From contig OY969923.1 in the NCBI GenBank assembly GCA_963704615.1, positions 2,294,001 to 2,358,000 of the forward strand: a stretch of 64,000 nucleotides of DNA, in the 5' to 3' direction. This DNA comes from Bog-756 sp963704615 (GTDB taxonomy: Bacteria; Actinomycetota; Acidimicrobiia; Acidimicrobiales; RAAP-2). The notes below the pieces were generated by a model. That model made no database searches. It saw only the letters and a list, made by a program, of their open reading frames with translations, and had not been told where the DNA came from. Made by a program: the position numbers and the translations under genes. Below, piece by piece: positions 15,903 through 24,583 of this stretch (position 1 is the stretch's first letter; each line of letters begins with the position of its first letter).

Positions 15903-18798
15903 GGCCACCGCCCGCGGCGACGGGGCGACCTCGGATCCGCCGCCGACGACGGACCACTTCGGCCAGCGCTCCGAGCACCAAGGCGGCGCCGGCCGCGGCC
16001 GACACGACGAGCCCCGCCACCGCGGCGGCCGGGGCGTAGGAGAAGGAGACCCGGTACTCCCCCGGACCAGGCAGCGCCACCTGCTGGATGACCCCGGTCC
16101 GGGTGACGGCGGCGGTGACCGTCGGGCCGAGCCCGCCGCTCGGTGAACCGGGGGTGACCTTCTGGACGGTGGCTCGCCACCCCGGGCTCCACGATTCGCT
16201 GCGCACCAGGACGGCCGCGGCCGTGGTGCGCACGGTGATCTGCTGGCTCGCGTTCCGATCGGGGACCGACCCGGCCACGACCGCCCCCGCCGGGCGGGCT
16301 CCGCCGCCGGGGGCGAGGACCCAGGCCCAGCCTCGGGGCCGCTGGTTGTGGAAGACGCCGAAATGTCCGAGGGTGCCGGTGAAGGTCCAGTGACGGGGCT
16401 GGACACTGTCTTGCATGCGACCGTCGAGAGCCACCTCGCCGGCCTCGGCGCTGTCCAGGGTCGGCGTGCCCACCGTAGTGGACCGCGGGCCGGTCGCCTC
16501 CACGACGATCCCGGCCGCCGGTCGAGGCGACGGTGGGATCAGCTCGAGGGACCCGCCCCCGCCACCGGCGACCACCCGGGTATCGGCGGCCGGCAGCCAC
16601 CGGGTCCCACCGGTGGCGGTCACCAGGCCGACCTTCAGATCATGGCCAGAACCGGCGAGCACCGGGACATCGAGCGAGTCGACGGTGAGCACCCCCCCGA
16701 AGTACCACGTGCGTGGGCTCCCCCGCTGCAGGGCGAAGGAACCAGGCGGTGGGGGCACGTCGAACTCGTAGTCCGTGAGCGGCGTGGGGAACGGGATGGC
16801 GCGCCGGTTCGAAGCCGACGGCGGGACCGGGGTGACGAAGTAGCTCGGCAGGGACAGGAGCGTGGTCACGTTGAGGTCGTCCCAGGTGGAGCCGGCCAGG
16901 TCGTTGGGATCGAGGTCCTCTTGGTAGTGCGCGCCGGTGGCGGCGAAGTAGGTACCGTCGGTCAGCGCCGTGTACCCCTGCCCGCTGGGAAGGCCGCTGT
17001 GGACGTTGAGGTCGGTCTGTCCCAACGCATAGAGCTGGTCGGTGTAGAACTCGTCCGGGTCGTAGATGATGAACCGGCCCTCCCCCACCTGGGCCCGCAG
17101 TGCGCTGGACAGGGGTCCGATGGCCTGGGCCTTGGCCGCGGTGGTGGGCAGGCGGATGACGAAGCAGTTGAAAAGGACGAGGTCGACGGCGAGCACCGCG
17201 GCCAGCAGCCGCCGCAGGCGCACCGCCGAGAGGCGGTCAGCAGCCAGGGCGATCCAGGTGGCCGCGGTGGCGACCACCGCACCGGCCGTCACCAGGGCGG
17301 CCTCCTGCAGTCGCTCGGTGGTGGTCACCCCGGCCTGGATCTGGAGGAGGCGCTCCAGGCCGGGGCCGTCGGCCCACAGAAGAAGGCAGACCACCACGAT
17401 GAAGGCCACCGGGAGACAGGTGACGACGATCTCGGCCCGGCCCCCCTTTTGCCACCGCCGACCGATGGGGCCGGGGCGGGCCGATCGGCCCTCGGCCTTG
17501 TCGGCCAGGAGGAGGTGGACCCACCAGGCCATGAGCACAGCCAGTGAGACGTCGACCAACAGCAGATTGCGGGAAAGCAGTCGCTCGGCCGAGATGCCCG
17601 GCACCAGGTACATCAGGTGGCCGAAGGGGGTCTCACCACCCAGGGCCGACAGCAGGCCGACGACCAGGATCAGGTACCAGACCCGCCACTGGCGGGCCTC
17701 GGGCCGGGTCCGGTAACGGGCCAGGAAGAGGGAGCAGAAGCCGATCAGAGCCAGGATGCCCGCATAGCTGGTGACCTCGGGGAAGTTGTAGGGCCCGGCG
17801 TAGGTTCCGGGCCGGCCCTGGTTGGTCCCGAGGACGAAGGGGGAGGCGAGCAAGGTGAGCAGGCGCGGTGGCAGGGAGCCGCTGGTGAAGAAGGTGTAGG
17901 TGGGGGTGGCCCGCTGGGACTGGTGGATGAAGGCGAGGCCGGGGACCCACTGGGCCGCCCCCAGCGCCACCCCACCGGCCAAGCCGGCGGCCACGGTCGA
18001 GACCGAAGCGAGCAGAGCAGGTCGGTGCTCCTTGCCCACGAGGCCGGTGGTGAACAGACGCCCCAGCACGTAGAGAAGGACCAGGACGGCGCCGTCGATG
18101 ATCGCCTCGGCCCCGCCGCTCAGGATGTTCAGGCCGATGGAGAGGGCCAGAAGTGCCACCCAGCCCCGACGGCTGTCGGCCAGCCGGGTCGGCGCCGGCC
18201 GCTCCGACCGGTCAGGTGGAGGCCGGGTGAGGGCGTGGACGGCCATCAGTGTCCAGGGCACCCAGGCCGCCCCGCTGATCAGGTCGATGTGGACGATCTG
18301 GGCGGTCATGTACCCGGAACAGGCGAAGGTGGCTGCCCCGAAGGTGGCCGCCGTCGGGCCGATGGCCTGGCGGCGCAGGAACAGGTACATCCCGGCGATG
18401 GCCACGTCGTAGGCCAGGGCCAGATTGAGCCACCAGGCCACGAAGATGGGGAACACGGCCATCAGCCAGGTGGCCGGGTAGGCGGCTCCGGCGTTGAAGC
18501 CACCGAGGAGTGGTGTGCCGCTGGACAGATAGGGGTTCCACAGCGGGAGCATGCCGTGACGGAGGTCGCGGCCCACCAGCACCCGCAGGGGGAAGTTCTG
18601 AAGAAAATTGTCGCCGTCGAGGAACGACCACCCGAAGAGCTGAGGAAGGCCGAACAGCACCAGCGGGATGGCCAACAGAACCACCATGCCCGGGTGGGTG
18701 CGCATCCATCTCCGGACCTGGCGCCCACGGTGGCCACCGATGGGGGCTTCCTCCACCGGGGACGCCTCCGGGGCGGTCGCCGCGTCGGTGGCGATCAT
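15889..18798 (-). CDS. YfhO-family multi-pass membrane protein
   Basis: A 969-residue protein with about a dozen transmembrane helices in the first 560 residues and a large extracytoplasmic C-terminal domain, then a final helix. The N-terminal FLDGDNFLQNFPLRV and PLWNPYLSSGTPLLG are hallmarks of the YfhO family (GT-C-like membrane enzymes; Bacillus YfhO helps glycosylate lipoteichoic acid). It likely transfers sugars from a lipid carrier on the outer face of the membrane. It overlaps the start of the upstream GT87 gene by four bases, so the two GT-C-type proteins are probably made together. Acceptor unknown. Confidence 0.87.
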   Translation of the reverse strand: MIATDAATAPEASPVEEAPIGGHRGRQVRRWMRTHPGMVVLLAIPLVLFGLPQLFGWSFLDGDNFLQNFPLRVLVGRDLRHGMLPLWNPYLSSGTPLLGGFNAGAAYPATWLMAVFPIFVAWWLNLALAYDVAIAGMYLFLRRQAIGPTAATFGAATFACSGYMTAQIVHIDLISGAAWVPWTLMAVHALTRPPPDRSERPAPTRLADSRRGWVALLALSIGLNILSGGAEAIIDGAVLVLLYVLGRLFTTGLVGKEHRPALLASVSTVAAGLAGGVALGAAQWVPGLAFIHQSQRATPTYTFFTSGSLPPRLLTLLASPFVLGTNQGRPGTYAGPYNFPEVTSYAGILALIGFCSLFLARYRTRPEARQWRVWYLILVVGLLSALGGETPFGHLMYLVPGISAERLLSRNLLLVDVSLAVLMAWWVHLLLADKAEGRSARPGPIGRRWQKGGRAEIVVTCLPVAFIVVVCLLLWADGPGLERLLQIQAGVTTTERLQEAALVTAGAVVATAATWIALAADRLSAVRLRRLLAAVLAVDLVLFNCFVIRLPTTAAKAQAIGPLSSALRAQVGEGRFIIYDPDEFYTDQLYALGQTDLNVHSGLPSGQGYTALTDGTYFAATGAHYQEDLDPNDLAGSTWDDLNVTTLLSLPSYFVTPVPPSASNRRAIPFPTPLTDYEFDVPPPPGSFALQRGSPRTWYFGGVLTVDSLDVPVLAGSGHDLKVGLVTATGGTRWLPAADTRVVAGGGGGSLELIPPSPRPAAGIVVEATGPRSTTVGTPTLDSAEAGEVALDGRMQDSVQPRHWTFTGTLGHFGVFHNQRPRGWAWVLAPGGGARPAGAVVAGSVPDRNASQQITVRTTAAAVLVRSESWSPGWRATVQKVTPGSPSGGLGPTVTAAVTRTGVIQQVALPGPGEYRVSFSYAPAAAVAGLVVSAAAGAALVLGALAEVVRRRRRIRGRPVAAGGGLSPG

Positions 18799-20090
18799 GC
18801 CGACGAGTGCACGGCGTCATCGACGGCCGCAGGCTCCGGGGGGCGCTGCAGGCGGCGCAGCTGGCCGACCAGCCAGGCGGCCATCAACACGAAGAGCACC
18901 GACCGGGCCACCACCGACACGTAACCGACTCGGGTGAACATGTCGGCGTGGTCGGGCCGGCGCAGGACGAACTCGAACCACGAGTCGTAGACCGAGATGG
19001 CGCCTAGGGCCAGTCCGAAGCGGGCCGGGGCGGAGACCAAGGCTCCGGCGGCGAACACCCACAGGACGTACTGGGGATTCCAGACCTTGTTGACCGCCAT
19101 CCACACGATGATGAGCAGGGCTGATCCGAGGGCCACAGCCCGGGCCTGGTCGGGTTCGGGAATGCGCCATACCATCCGGGCCGCGTAGGCCATGGCCGCG
19201 ACCACGATGACCAAGGTGGCGACGTTGACGGCGTGATTGCTGAACACCCCCAGGCCGACGGTGTTCTGGCCCAGCTCCCAGATCGAGTCCTTCTGGGGCC
19301 GCAGGCTGTTGAACCGGAAGAACCAGAGGGTGTTGGACGGGGCGGCGATCAGAAACGGCACCATGACCGCGGCGCTGACCGCGGCGAAGGGAACCAGCCA
19401 GCGGACCAGGGCCGAACGGGCCGCCGCCAGAGCGGCGTCGGGGGGCGACCCGTTGTGAGTCGGTCGGGACGCTCCGGCTGGGGCAAGCGAACGCCACCAC
19501 CGCGAGCCCAAGGCGGCCAGGGCCACCGGCGCCACCACCACCGGGAACAGCTTGAAGAAGGTGCCGACCGCCGTCGAGGCACCGCTCAGCCGGAGGCGTC
19601 CCTCGCCGAACCACACCACCCCGCCCACCAGGAAGAGGATGCCGATGAGGTCCCAGTTGATGGCGCCATCGAGGAGCAGGGCTGGGGAGACGGCGATCCA
19701 CCACACAGCGCGGGGATCATGCCGGCGGATGAGGGCGAGGGACCCGAAGGTCGCCGCCGTGGTCATCACGCCGGCCGCGGCGAACCACGAAGCCGGACCG
19801 GCCGGCAGCCAGGTCGGGAGCCACAGGGTGAATCCCAGCAGCACCGGGTACTCGATGCGGTCGTGCAGGTAGGGAACGGGGTGGATGATCTGCACGCCCC
19901 GGAGGTAGTGCTCGGCACTCAGCCAGATGATGTCGGAGTAGAGACCGCGGTCGAGGCCCCAGGTCTGGTAGCTGGCGTTGGCGTGGGCAAGGCCGCGGGA
20001 CAACCAGAGGAAGTCGCCGAGCAGCAGGACACCGGCCACCGCGTACGGTGCCCAGCGGCTGGCGGCCAGTCCGGACCAGCCCCTGTTCAC
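18795..20090 (-). CDS. GT87-type integral membrane glycosyltransferase
   Basis: A 431-residue protein with around ten hydrophobic helices. The early loop has YSDIIWLS and RIEYPVLLG, the kind of acidic/EYPP-like motif seen in GT87 (DUF2029) mannosyltransferases that use polyprenyl-phosphate-mannose. SPALLLDGAINWD and KLFPVVVAP are further family-type segments. The GTG start at 20090 overlaps the stop of the M50 protease as GTGA; a longer frame adds unrelated residues. Together with the YfhO gene it forms a two-gene envelope glycosylation unit. The polymer made is unknown. Confidence 0.83.
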   Translation of the reverse strand: MNRGWSGLAASRWAPYAVAGVLLLGDFLWLSRGLAHANASYQTWGLDRGLYSDIIWLSAEHYLRGVQIIHPVPYLHDRIEYPVLLGFTLWLPTWLPAGPASWFAAAGVMTTAATFGSLALIRRHDPRAVWWIAVSPALLLDGAINWDLIGILFLVGGVVWFGEGRLRLSGASTAVGTFFKLFPVVVAPVALAALGSRWWRSLAPAGASRPTHNGSPPDAALAAARSALVRWLVPFAAVSAAVMVPFLIAAPSNTLWFFRFNSLRPQKDSIWELGQNTVGLGVFSNHAVNVATLVIVVAAMAYAARMVWRIPEPDQARAVALGSALLIIVWMAVNKVWNPQYVLWVFAAGALVSAPARFGLALGAISVYDSWFEFVLRRPDHADMFTRVGYVSVVARSVLFVLMAAWLVGQLRRLQRPPEPAAVDDAVHSSA

Positions 20091-20884
20091 ACCAGCAGAC
20101 CCGACCACCAAGTGATGACGTGGCCGATCAACTGGGACCACTCGTTACGAAACAGCAGAATGAGGACGAGCGGCAGGAACATCAACAGAGGCTGGATCCG
20201 GTAGTACTCGGGAAGCATGCGGGCAGGAAGGAAGCGCTCGAGCACGGCCGCCCCGTCGAGGGGAGGGCACGGGATCAGGTTGAACACACCGAGCACGATG
20301 TTGGCGATGCCGCCGATGAACAGTATCTGTCCCAGCAGGGAAGGCGGATAGGCCCCTCCGCCGAGGCTCCAGTAGAAGTGCACCTGTTGGAGGATGACGT
20401 GCGGGGTGGTGGCAACCAGGATCACCCCCAGGATGGCGGCCAGGACGAAATTGGTGAGCGGCCCGACCAGTGAGACCACCACCGTGTGGTTGCGCGGGCT
20501 GCGCAGCCGGTTGGTGCTGACCGGGACCGGCTTGGCCCATCCGTAGGCACCGATACCCGACAGGGACAGGATGGCCGGAACCAGGATCGTGCCCACCGGG
20601 TCGATGTGCTTGACCGGGTTGAGGGTGAGACGGCCGGCCCGCTTCGCCGTGTCGTCGCCGAAGGCCAGGGCCACCACTCCGTGGGAGATCTCATGGAGGA
20701 TGATCGAGGGGATGAGGACACAGAAGTAGATGATCTCGAACCGGTCGATCCTGTGGGTCCGCAACAGGATGGCCACGATGGCCAGGGCCACCACCACGAT
20801 GATGACGGTGCGCTGGTTGGGCTGGAACCGGCGCCGGGGAGGCGGGGAGCCACCGCTGCCTGCTCCGTAGCCCCCGTAACCCAT
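20087..20884 (-). CDS. Site-2 protease family (M50) membrane metalloprotease
   Basis: A 265-residue intramembrane protease with about five helices. The zinc motif HEISH sits in the first core helix, and the second metal motif is NLIPCPPLDG in a later helix (Asp as third ligand). The N-terminus is Gly/Pro-rich and cytoplasmic. No PDZ or CBS domain is visible, matching the short rhomboid-like M50B group in Actinobacteria. Such enzymes cleave membrane-bound regulators or signal-peptide remnants. The ATG at 20884 lies shortly after the zinc-finger gene; upstream in-frame codons would overlap that gene. Confidence 0.88.
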   Translation of the reverse strand: MGYGGYGAGSGGSPPPRRRFQPNQRTVIIVVVALAIVAILLRTHRIDRFEIIYFCVLIPSIILHEISHGVVALAFGDDTAKRAGRLTLNPVKHIDPVGTILVPAILSLSGIGAYGWAKPVPVSTNRLRSPRNHTVVVSLVGPLTNFVLAAILGVILVATTPHVILQQVHFYWSLGGGAYPPSLLGQILFIGGIANIVLGVFNLIPCPPLDGAAVLERFLPARMLPEYYRIQPLLMFLPLVLILLFRNEWSQLIGHVITWWSGLLV

Positions 20885-20900
20885 CAGCGCCGGGGCCCGA

Positions 20901-21239
20901 TCAGGGCCGGTTGGCGTGACTGATGCAGAATCGGGTGGCGGGCATCGCCTCCAGGCGGGCGGGGCCGATGGCTTCCCCGCACACCTCGCATTGCCCGTAG
21001 TTTCCGTTCTCGAGGCGGGCGAGCGCCTCGGCCACCTCGTCCAGCGTCTCGCGCAACTGGCCGGCGAGCACCTCGGCCTCACCCCGCTCGGCGGTGACCT
21101 GACTGGAGTCGGCGAAGTTCGGGTCGTAGTGCAAACCCCCGTCCTCGCCGTATCCGAGCTCCGTCAGTTCCGACTGGAGCTGGCGCCTCTCGACCTCGAG
21201 CAGCCGGCGGTAGTCAATGGTGGGGGCATCGCTAGGCAC
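20901..21239 (-). CDS. DksA/TraR-type zinc-finger protein
   Basis: A 112-residue protein with an N-terminal coiled-coil region (about 10-75, rich in Glu, Leu and Arg) and a C-terminal zinc finger CEVC…CISH, where the last ligand is His instead of Cys. The segment GEAIGPARLEAMPATRFC matches DksA/TraR proteins, which bind the RNA polymerase secondary channel; whether this one does so is unproven. A GTG at 21239, with AGGAT upstream, avoids overlap with xerD. It lies in an operon with xerD upstream. Confidence 0.85.
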   Translation of the reverse strand: MPSDAPTIDYRRLLEVERRQLQSELTELGYGEDGGLHYDPNFADSSQVTAERGEAEVLAGQLRETLDEVAEALARLENGNYGQCEVCGEAIGPARLEAMPATRFCISHANRP

Positions 21240-21249
21240 GGCCAAGATC

Positions 21250-22197
21250 CTACTTGAGCTGGGACAGCCCGGCCCGCGGGTGCGCCCGCTCATAGGAGCT
21301 CCGCAGGTGTTCCTGGCTCAGCTTGGTGTAGATCTGGGTGGTGGCCACCGAGACGTGCCCGAGGAGCTCTTGGACCACGCGGATGTCGGCGCCGTGGGCC
21401 AGCATGTGGCTGGCGCAGGAGTGGCGGAGCACGTGGGGACTGACCAGGTCACCGAGCCCGACCCGGTCGGCGCGCCGGGTGACCACCGCCCACGCCCCCT
21501 GCCGGGACAGCCGGCCGCCGCGGAAATTGAGGAACACCGCCTCGGCGTCGTGGCGTCGCTCCCAGCGCACGGGGGCCAGATGGGGTCGGCCGGCGGGCGA
21601 GATCCACCGATCGAGGGCCATCCGGGCCGGGCCACCCACCGGGACCAGGCGCTCCTTGGCTCCTTTGCCGAACACCCGGAGGAGGCCGTCATCGGCCTGC
21701 AGGTCGGCCAGTGAGAGCCCGACCACCTCGGAGATCCGGGCCCCGGTGCCGTAGAGCAGCTCGAGGAGGGCCCGGTCGCGCAGGTCGGCCGGCTCGGGCC
21801 CGTCGACCGAGTCCAGCAGCATCAGGACCTGGTTCTCGTCCAGCGCTTTGGGGAGGCGTCGGGGCAGGCGGATCGAGCCCAGATCGGCGGTCGGGTCCCC
21901 GCTGATCACCCCCTCGCCGACCAGGAAGCGGAACAACCCGCGCAGGGCGGTCGTCGAGCGGGCGATCGACGCCGGATGGCGACCCTGGCCCCGCAGGTCG
22001 GCCAGGTAGAGCTCGATGGACTCGGTGCCGGCGTCGAGCGGGTCCAGACCGGTGCCATGGGCCCAGCCCTCCCAGGCCAGCAGGTCCCGTCGGTAGGCGA
22101 CCAGGGTGTTGCGGGACCGGCCCTTCTCGACGGCCAACCAGGAGAGGTACTCCTCGGCCCCGATGGACAGGGCTCGGCTCGGCGCCCGGGCCGTCAC
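21250..22197 (-). CDS. xerD: Tyrosine recombinase XerD
   Basis: Chromosome dimer-resolving recombinase, 315 residues. An N-terminal SAM-like core-binding domain (5-95) is followed by the catalytic domain with the full set: Arg154 (GTGARISE), Lys178, His255 and Arg258 (HVLRHS), His281 and the nucleophile Tyr290. The GTG start overlaps the Nudix stop as GTGA. The order Nudix-xerD next to pyrG is standard in Actinobacteria, and the chromosomal context argues against a phage integrase. Confidence 0.94.
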   Translation of the reverse strand: MTARAPSRALSIGAEEYLSWLAVEKGRSRNTLVAYRRDLLAWEGWAHGTGLDPLDAGTESIELYLADLRGQGRHPASIARSTTALRGLFRFLVGEGVISGDPTADLGSIRLPRRLPKALDENQVLMLLDSVDGPEPADLRDRALLELLYGTGARISEVVGLSLADLQADDGLLRVFGKGAKERLVPVGGPARMALDRWISPAGRPHLAPVRWERRHDAEAVFLNFRGGRLSRQGAWAVVTRRADRVGLGDLVSPHVLRHSCASHMLAHGADIRVVQELLGHVSVATTQIYTKLSQEHLRSSYERAHPRAGLSQLK

Positions 22198-22799
22198 CGT
22201 CTCCCACTGCGGTGCCGGCGGGCCAATCCCACGCCGAGGATGGTGGTGGCGTCCACGATCGACCCGTCGTCCACCAGCCCGTCGAACCGGGCGAGCGGCA
22301 CCTCCTCGATCCTCATGAAGCGCTCCTCGGTCCCCTGTCGATCGGCGGGCACCGGCGCCAGGTCGGTGCACAGATAGACCGAGGAGTACTCATCGCAAAA
22401 TCCCGGAGTGATGGCGCAACAGGTGAGCAAAGTCAGAGAGCCGGCTGCCAATCCAACTTCCTCGGCCAGCTCCCGCCGCGCCGTCACCTCGGTGGGCTCG
22501 CCCTCCACATCCCGGGTGCCGGCGGGAATCTCGAGGAGCCACCGGTCGACGGCCGGACGGTACTGGCGCACCAGGACGACCGCATCGGCGTCGGTCATCG
22601 CCACCATGGCCACCGCTCCCGGGTGGCGCACCACGTCGCGTTCGAAGGGTGTGCCGTCGGGGTCGACGAAGGTGGCCCGGGCCACGGTGATGAACTTGCC
22701 GCGGTGGACCACCGCCTCACCGGTGGGCCGGAACCGTGGAAGATCGTCGGCCTCGGCCCTGGATCGGTGCCCGTTGCCCCCCGGCTCAGCCGACGGCAC
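22194..22799 (-). CDS. Nudix hydrolase, ADP-ribose pyrophosphatase type
   Basis: A 201-residue Nudix protein. The Nudix box is GEPTEVTARRELAEEVG; the leading Gly is one residue further away than in the strict GX5E pattern, which is common in actinobacterial ADP-ribose pyrophosphatases. The family motif LLEIPAG precedes it and TPGFCDE follows. It probably splits ADP-ribose or related sugar nucleotides to AMP and a sugar phosphate. The start overlaps the end of pyrG by 14 bases. Confidence 0.92.
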   Translation of the reverse strand: MPSAEPGGNGHRSRAEADDLPRFRPTGEAVVHRGKFITVARATFVDPDGTPFERDVVRHPGAVAMVAMTDADAVVLVRQYRPAVDRWLLEIPAGTRDVEGEPTEVTARRELAEEVGLAAGSLTLLTCCAITPGFCDEYSSVYLCTDLAPVPADRQGTEERFMRIEEVPLARFDGLVDDGSIVDATTILGVGLARRHRSGRR

Positions 22800-24522
22800 C
22801 GATGTCGATCAGGCGGGGATCCCGACCCTCGGCGCGGACCAGGGCGGCCCCGACCAGCTCGCGGAAGAGCGGGTGGGGTTGGTCGGGCCGGCTCTTGAAC
22901 TCGGGGTGGGCTTGGGTCCCGACCCAGAAGGGATGGCCGGGAAGCTCGATGAACTCGACCAACCGCCCATCGGGCGAGATGCCCGAGCACACCAGTCCGA
23001 CCTCCTCGAGCCGGCTCCGGTAGCGCGGGTTGACCTCGTAACGGTGCCGATGACGCTCGGACACCACCTCGGTTCCGTAGGCCCGGGCCACCTGCGAGCC
23101 GGGCAGGAGCCGGGCGCTGTAGGAACCGAGGCGCATGGTCCCGCCCTTGTCCGCCACTTCGTTCTGGTCGTCCATCAGGTCCACCACCGGATGCCGGGTG
23201 GTGGCGTCGAACTCGCGGGAGTTGGCGCCCTCCAGCTCGGCCAGCGACCGGGCCACCTCGATGATCATGACCTGGAGTCCGAGGCAGAGCCCGAGCAGGG
23301 GGACGTCGTTCTCCCGGGCGTAGTGGGCGGCGGCGATCTTCCCCTCGACGCCCCGCTCCCCGAAGCCACCCGGTATCACCAGTCCGTCGAAGCTGCGCAG
23401 GCCATCGTGGCGGAGGAGCTCGGGCACGGTGGCGGCCTGGATCCACTCGATGGAGACCTTGGCCCCCTGCAGGAAGCCGGCATGACGCAGTGCCTCGACA
23501 ACCGACAGGTAGGCATCGGGCAGGTCGACGTACTTGCCGATGATCCCGATGCGGACCGGACGCACGGCCGCGTCGACCTGGTCGACGAGCCGCTCCCACA
23601 CCGACAGGTCGATGGGCCGTTCGGCTTCGTCGAAGCGCAACAGTCGGAGGATGTAACCGTCGAGACCCTCCTCGTGGAGCACCAAGGGGATCTGGTAGAT
23701 GTTGGCGGCGTCGACAGCCGAGACCACCGCCTCGATGGGGACGTCGCACAGAAGCGAGATCTTGCGCTTCAAGTCGTCGGAGATCATCCGGTCCGAGCGG
23801 CAGACGATCACATCGGGTTGGATACCCCGGCTCCGGAGCTCGGTGACCGAGTGCTGGGTCGGCTTGGTCTTCTGCTCGCCCGAGGGCCCGAGGTAGGGCA
23901 CCAGGGTCAAGTGGACGTAGGCCACGTTCTCCCGCCCCACGTCGCGCCGGAACTGGCGGATGGCCTCGAGGAAGGGGACGATCTCGATGTCGCCCACCGT
24001 GCCGCCGACCTCGACGATGACCACGTCCACGTCCTCGGTGCCCAGGGCCCGCACGCACTTCTTGATCTCATCGGTCACGTGCGGGATGACCTGGACGGTC
24101 TTGCCCAGGTAGTCACCCCTGCGCTCCTTGGCGATCACCGACGAGTAGATCCGGCCGGTGGTGGCATTGGAGCCCTTGTGCAGGTTCTCGTCGATGAACC
24201 GCTCGTAGTGCCCGAGGTCGAGGTCGGTCTCCCCACCGTCCTCGGTCACGAACACCTCACCGTGCTCGAAGGGGTTCATGGTGCCCGGATCCACGTTGAT
24301 GTAGGGATCCAGCTTGCACATGGTCACCCGGAGACCACGGCACTTGAGAAGACGACCGAGCGACGACGCCGTCAACCCCTTGCCCAAGGACGACGACACA
24401 CCGCCGGTGAAGAAGATGAACTTGGTGGCCCTGTCCCGGGCGGCACCGGTCCCGTTGGCACTGCGAGGTGCACCGGCCGCCTGCTCTCCCCCGAGGGGCG
24501 CCGGGCCGTTCATGTCGGGCAC
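22786..24522 (-). CDS. pyrG: CTP synthase
   Basis: Glutamine-dependent enzyme that makes CTP from UTP, 578 residues. The synthetase domain begins with KFIFFTGGVSSSLGKG and DPYINVDPGTM. The glutaminase domain has the nucleophile elbow LCLGLQ and the HPEF catalytic pair near the C-terminus; GGFGERG is also seen. The first ATG (24522) or the one three codons later (24513) could be used; a poorly conserved leader of about 30 residues precedes the core. Gene order pyrG-nudix-xerD is shared with many Actinobacteria. Confidence 0.97.
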   Translation of the reverse strand: MPDMNGPAPLGGEQAAGAPRSANGTGAARDRATKFIFFTGGVSSSLGKGLTASSLGRLLKCRGLRVTMCKLDPYINVDPGTMNPFEHGEVFVTEDGGETDLDLGHYERFIDENLHKGSNATTGRIYSSVIAKERRGDYLGKTVQVIPHVTDEIKKCVRALGTEDVDVVIVEVGGTVGDIEIVPFLEAIRQFRRDVGRENVAYVHLTLVPYLGPSGEQKTKPTQHSVTELRSRGIQPDVIVCRSDRMISDDLKRKISLLCDVPIEAVVSAVDAANIYQIPLVLHEEGLDGYILRLLRFDEAERPIDLSVWERLVDQVDAAVRPVRIGIIGKYVDLPDAYLSVVEALRHAGFLQGAKVSIEWIQAATVPELLRHDGLRSFDGLVIPGGFGERGVEGKIAAAHYARENDVPLLGLCLGLQVMIIEVARSLAELEGANSREFDATTRHPVVDLMDDQNEVADKGGTMRLGSYSARLLPGSQVARAYGTEVVSERHRHRYEVNPRYRSRLEEVGLVCSGISPDGRLVEFIELPGHPFWVGTQAHPEFKSRPDQPHPLFRELVGAALVRAEGRDPRLIDIGAVG

Positions 24523-24583
24523 CCGATGAGGCTAGCGGAAGCGGCCGGCACTCCGTGCGGACCCTCGTAGGAAAACGTGGTCG

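Noticed and set aside
22408..24570. Plus-strand open frame of 720 codons opposite pyrG
   Set aside because: High GC at third positions of pyrG opens the opposite strand; no motif, and pyrG is certain.
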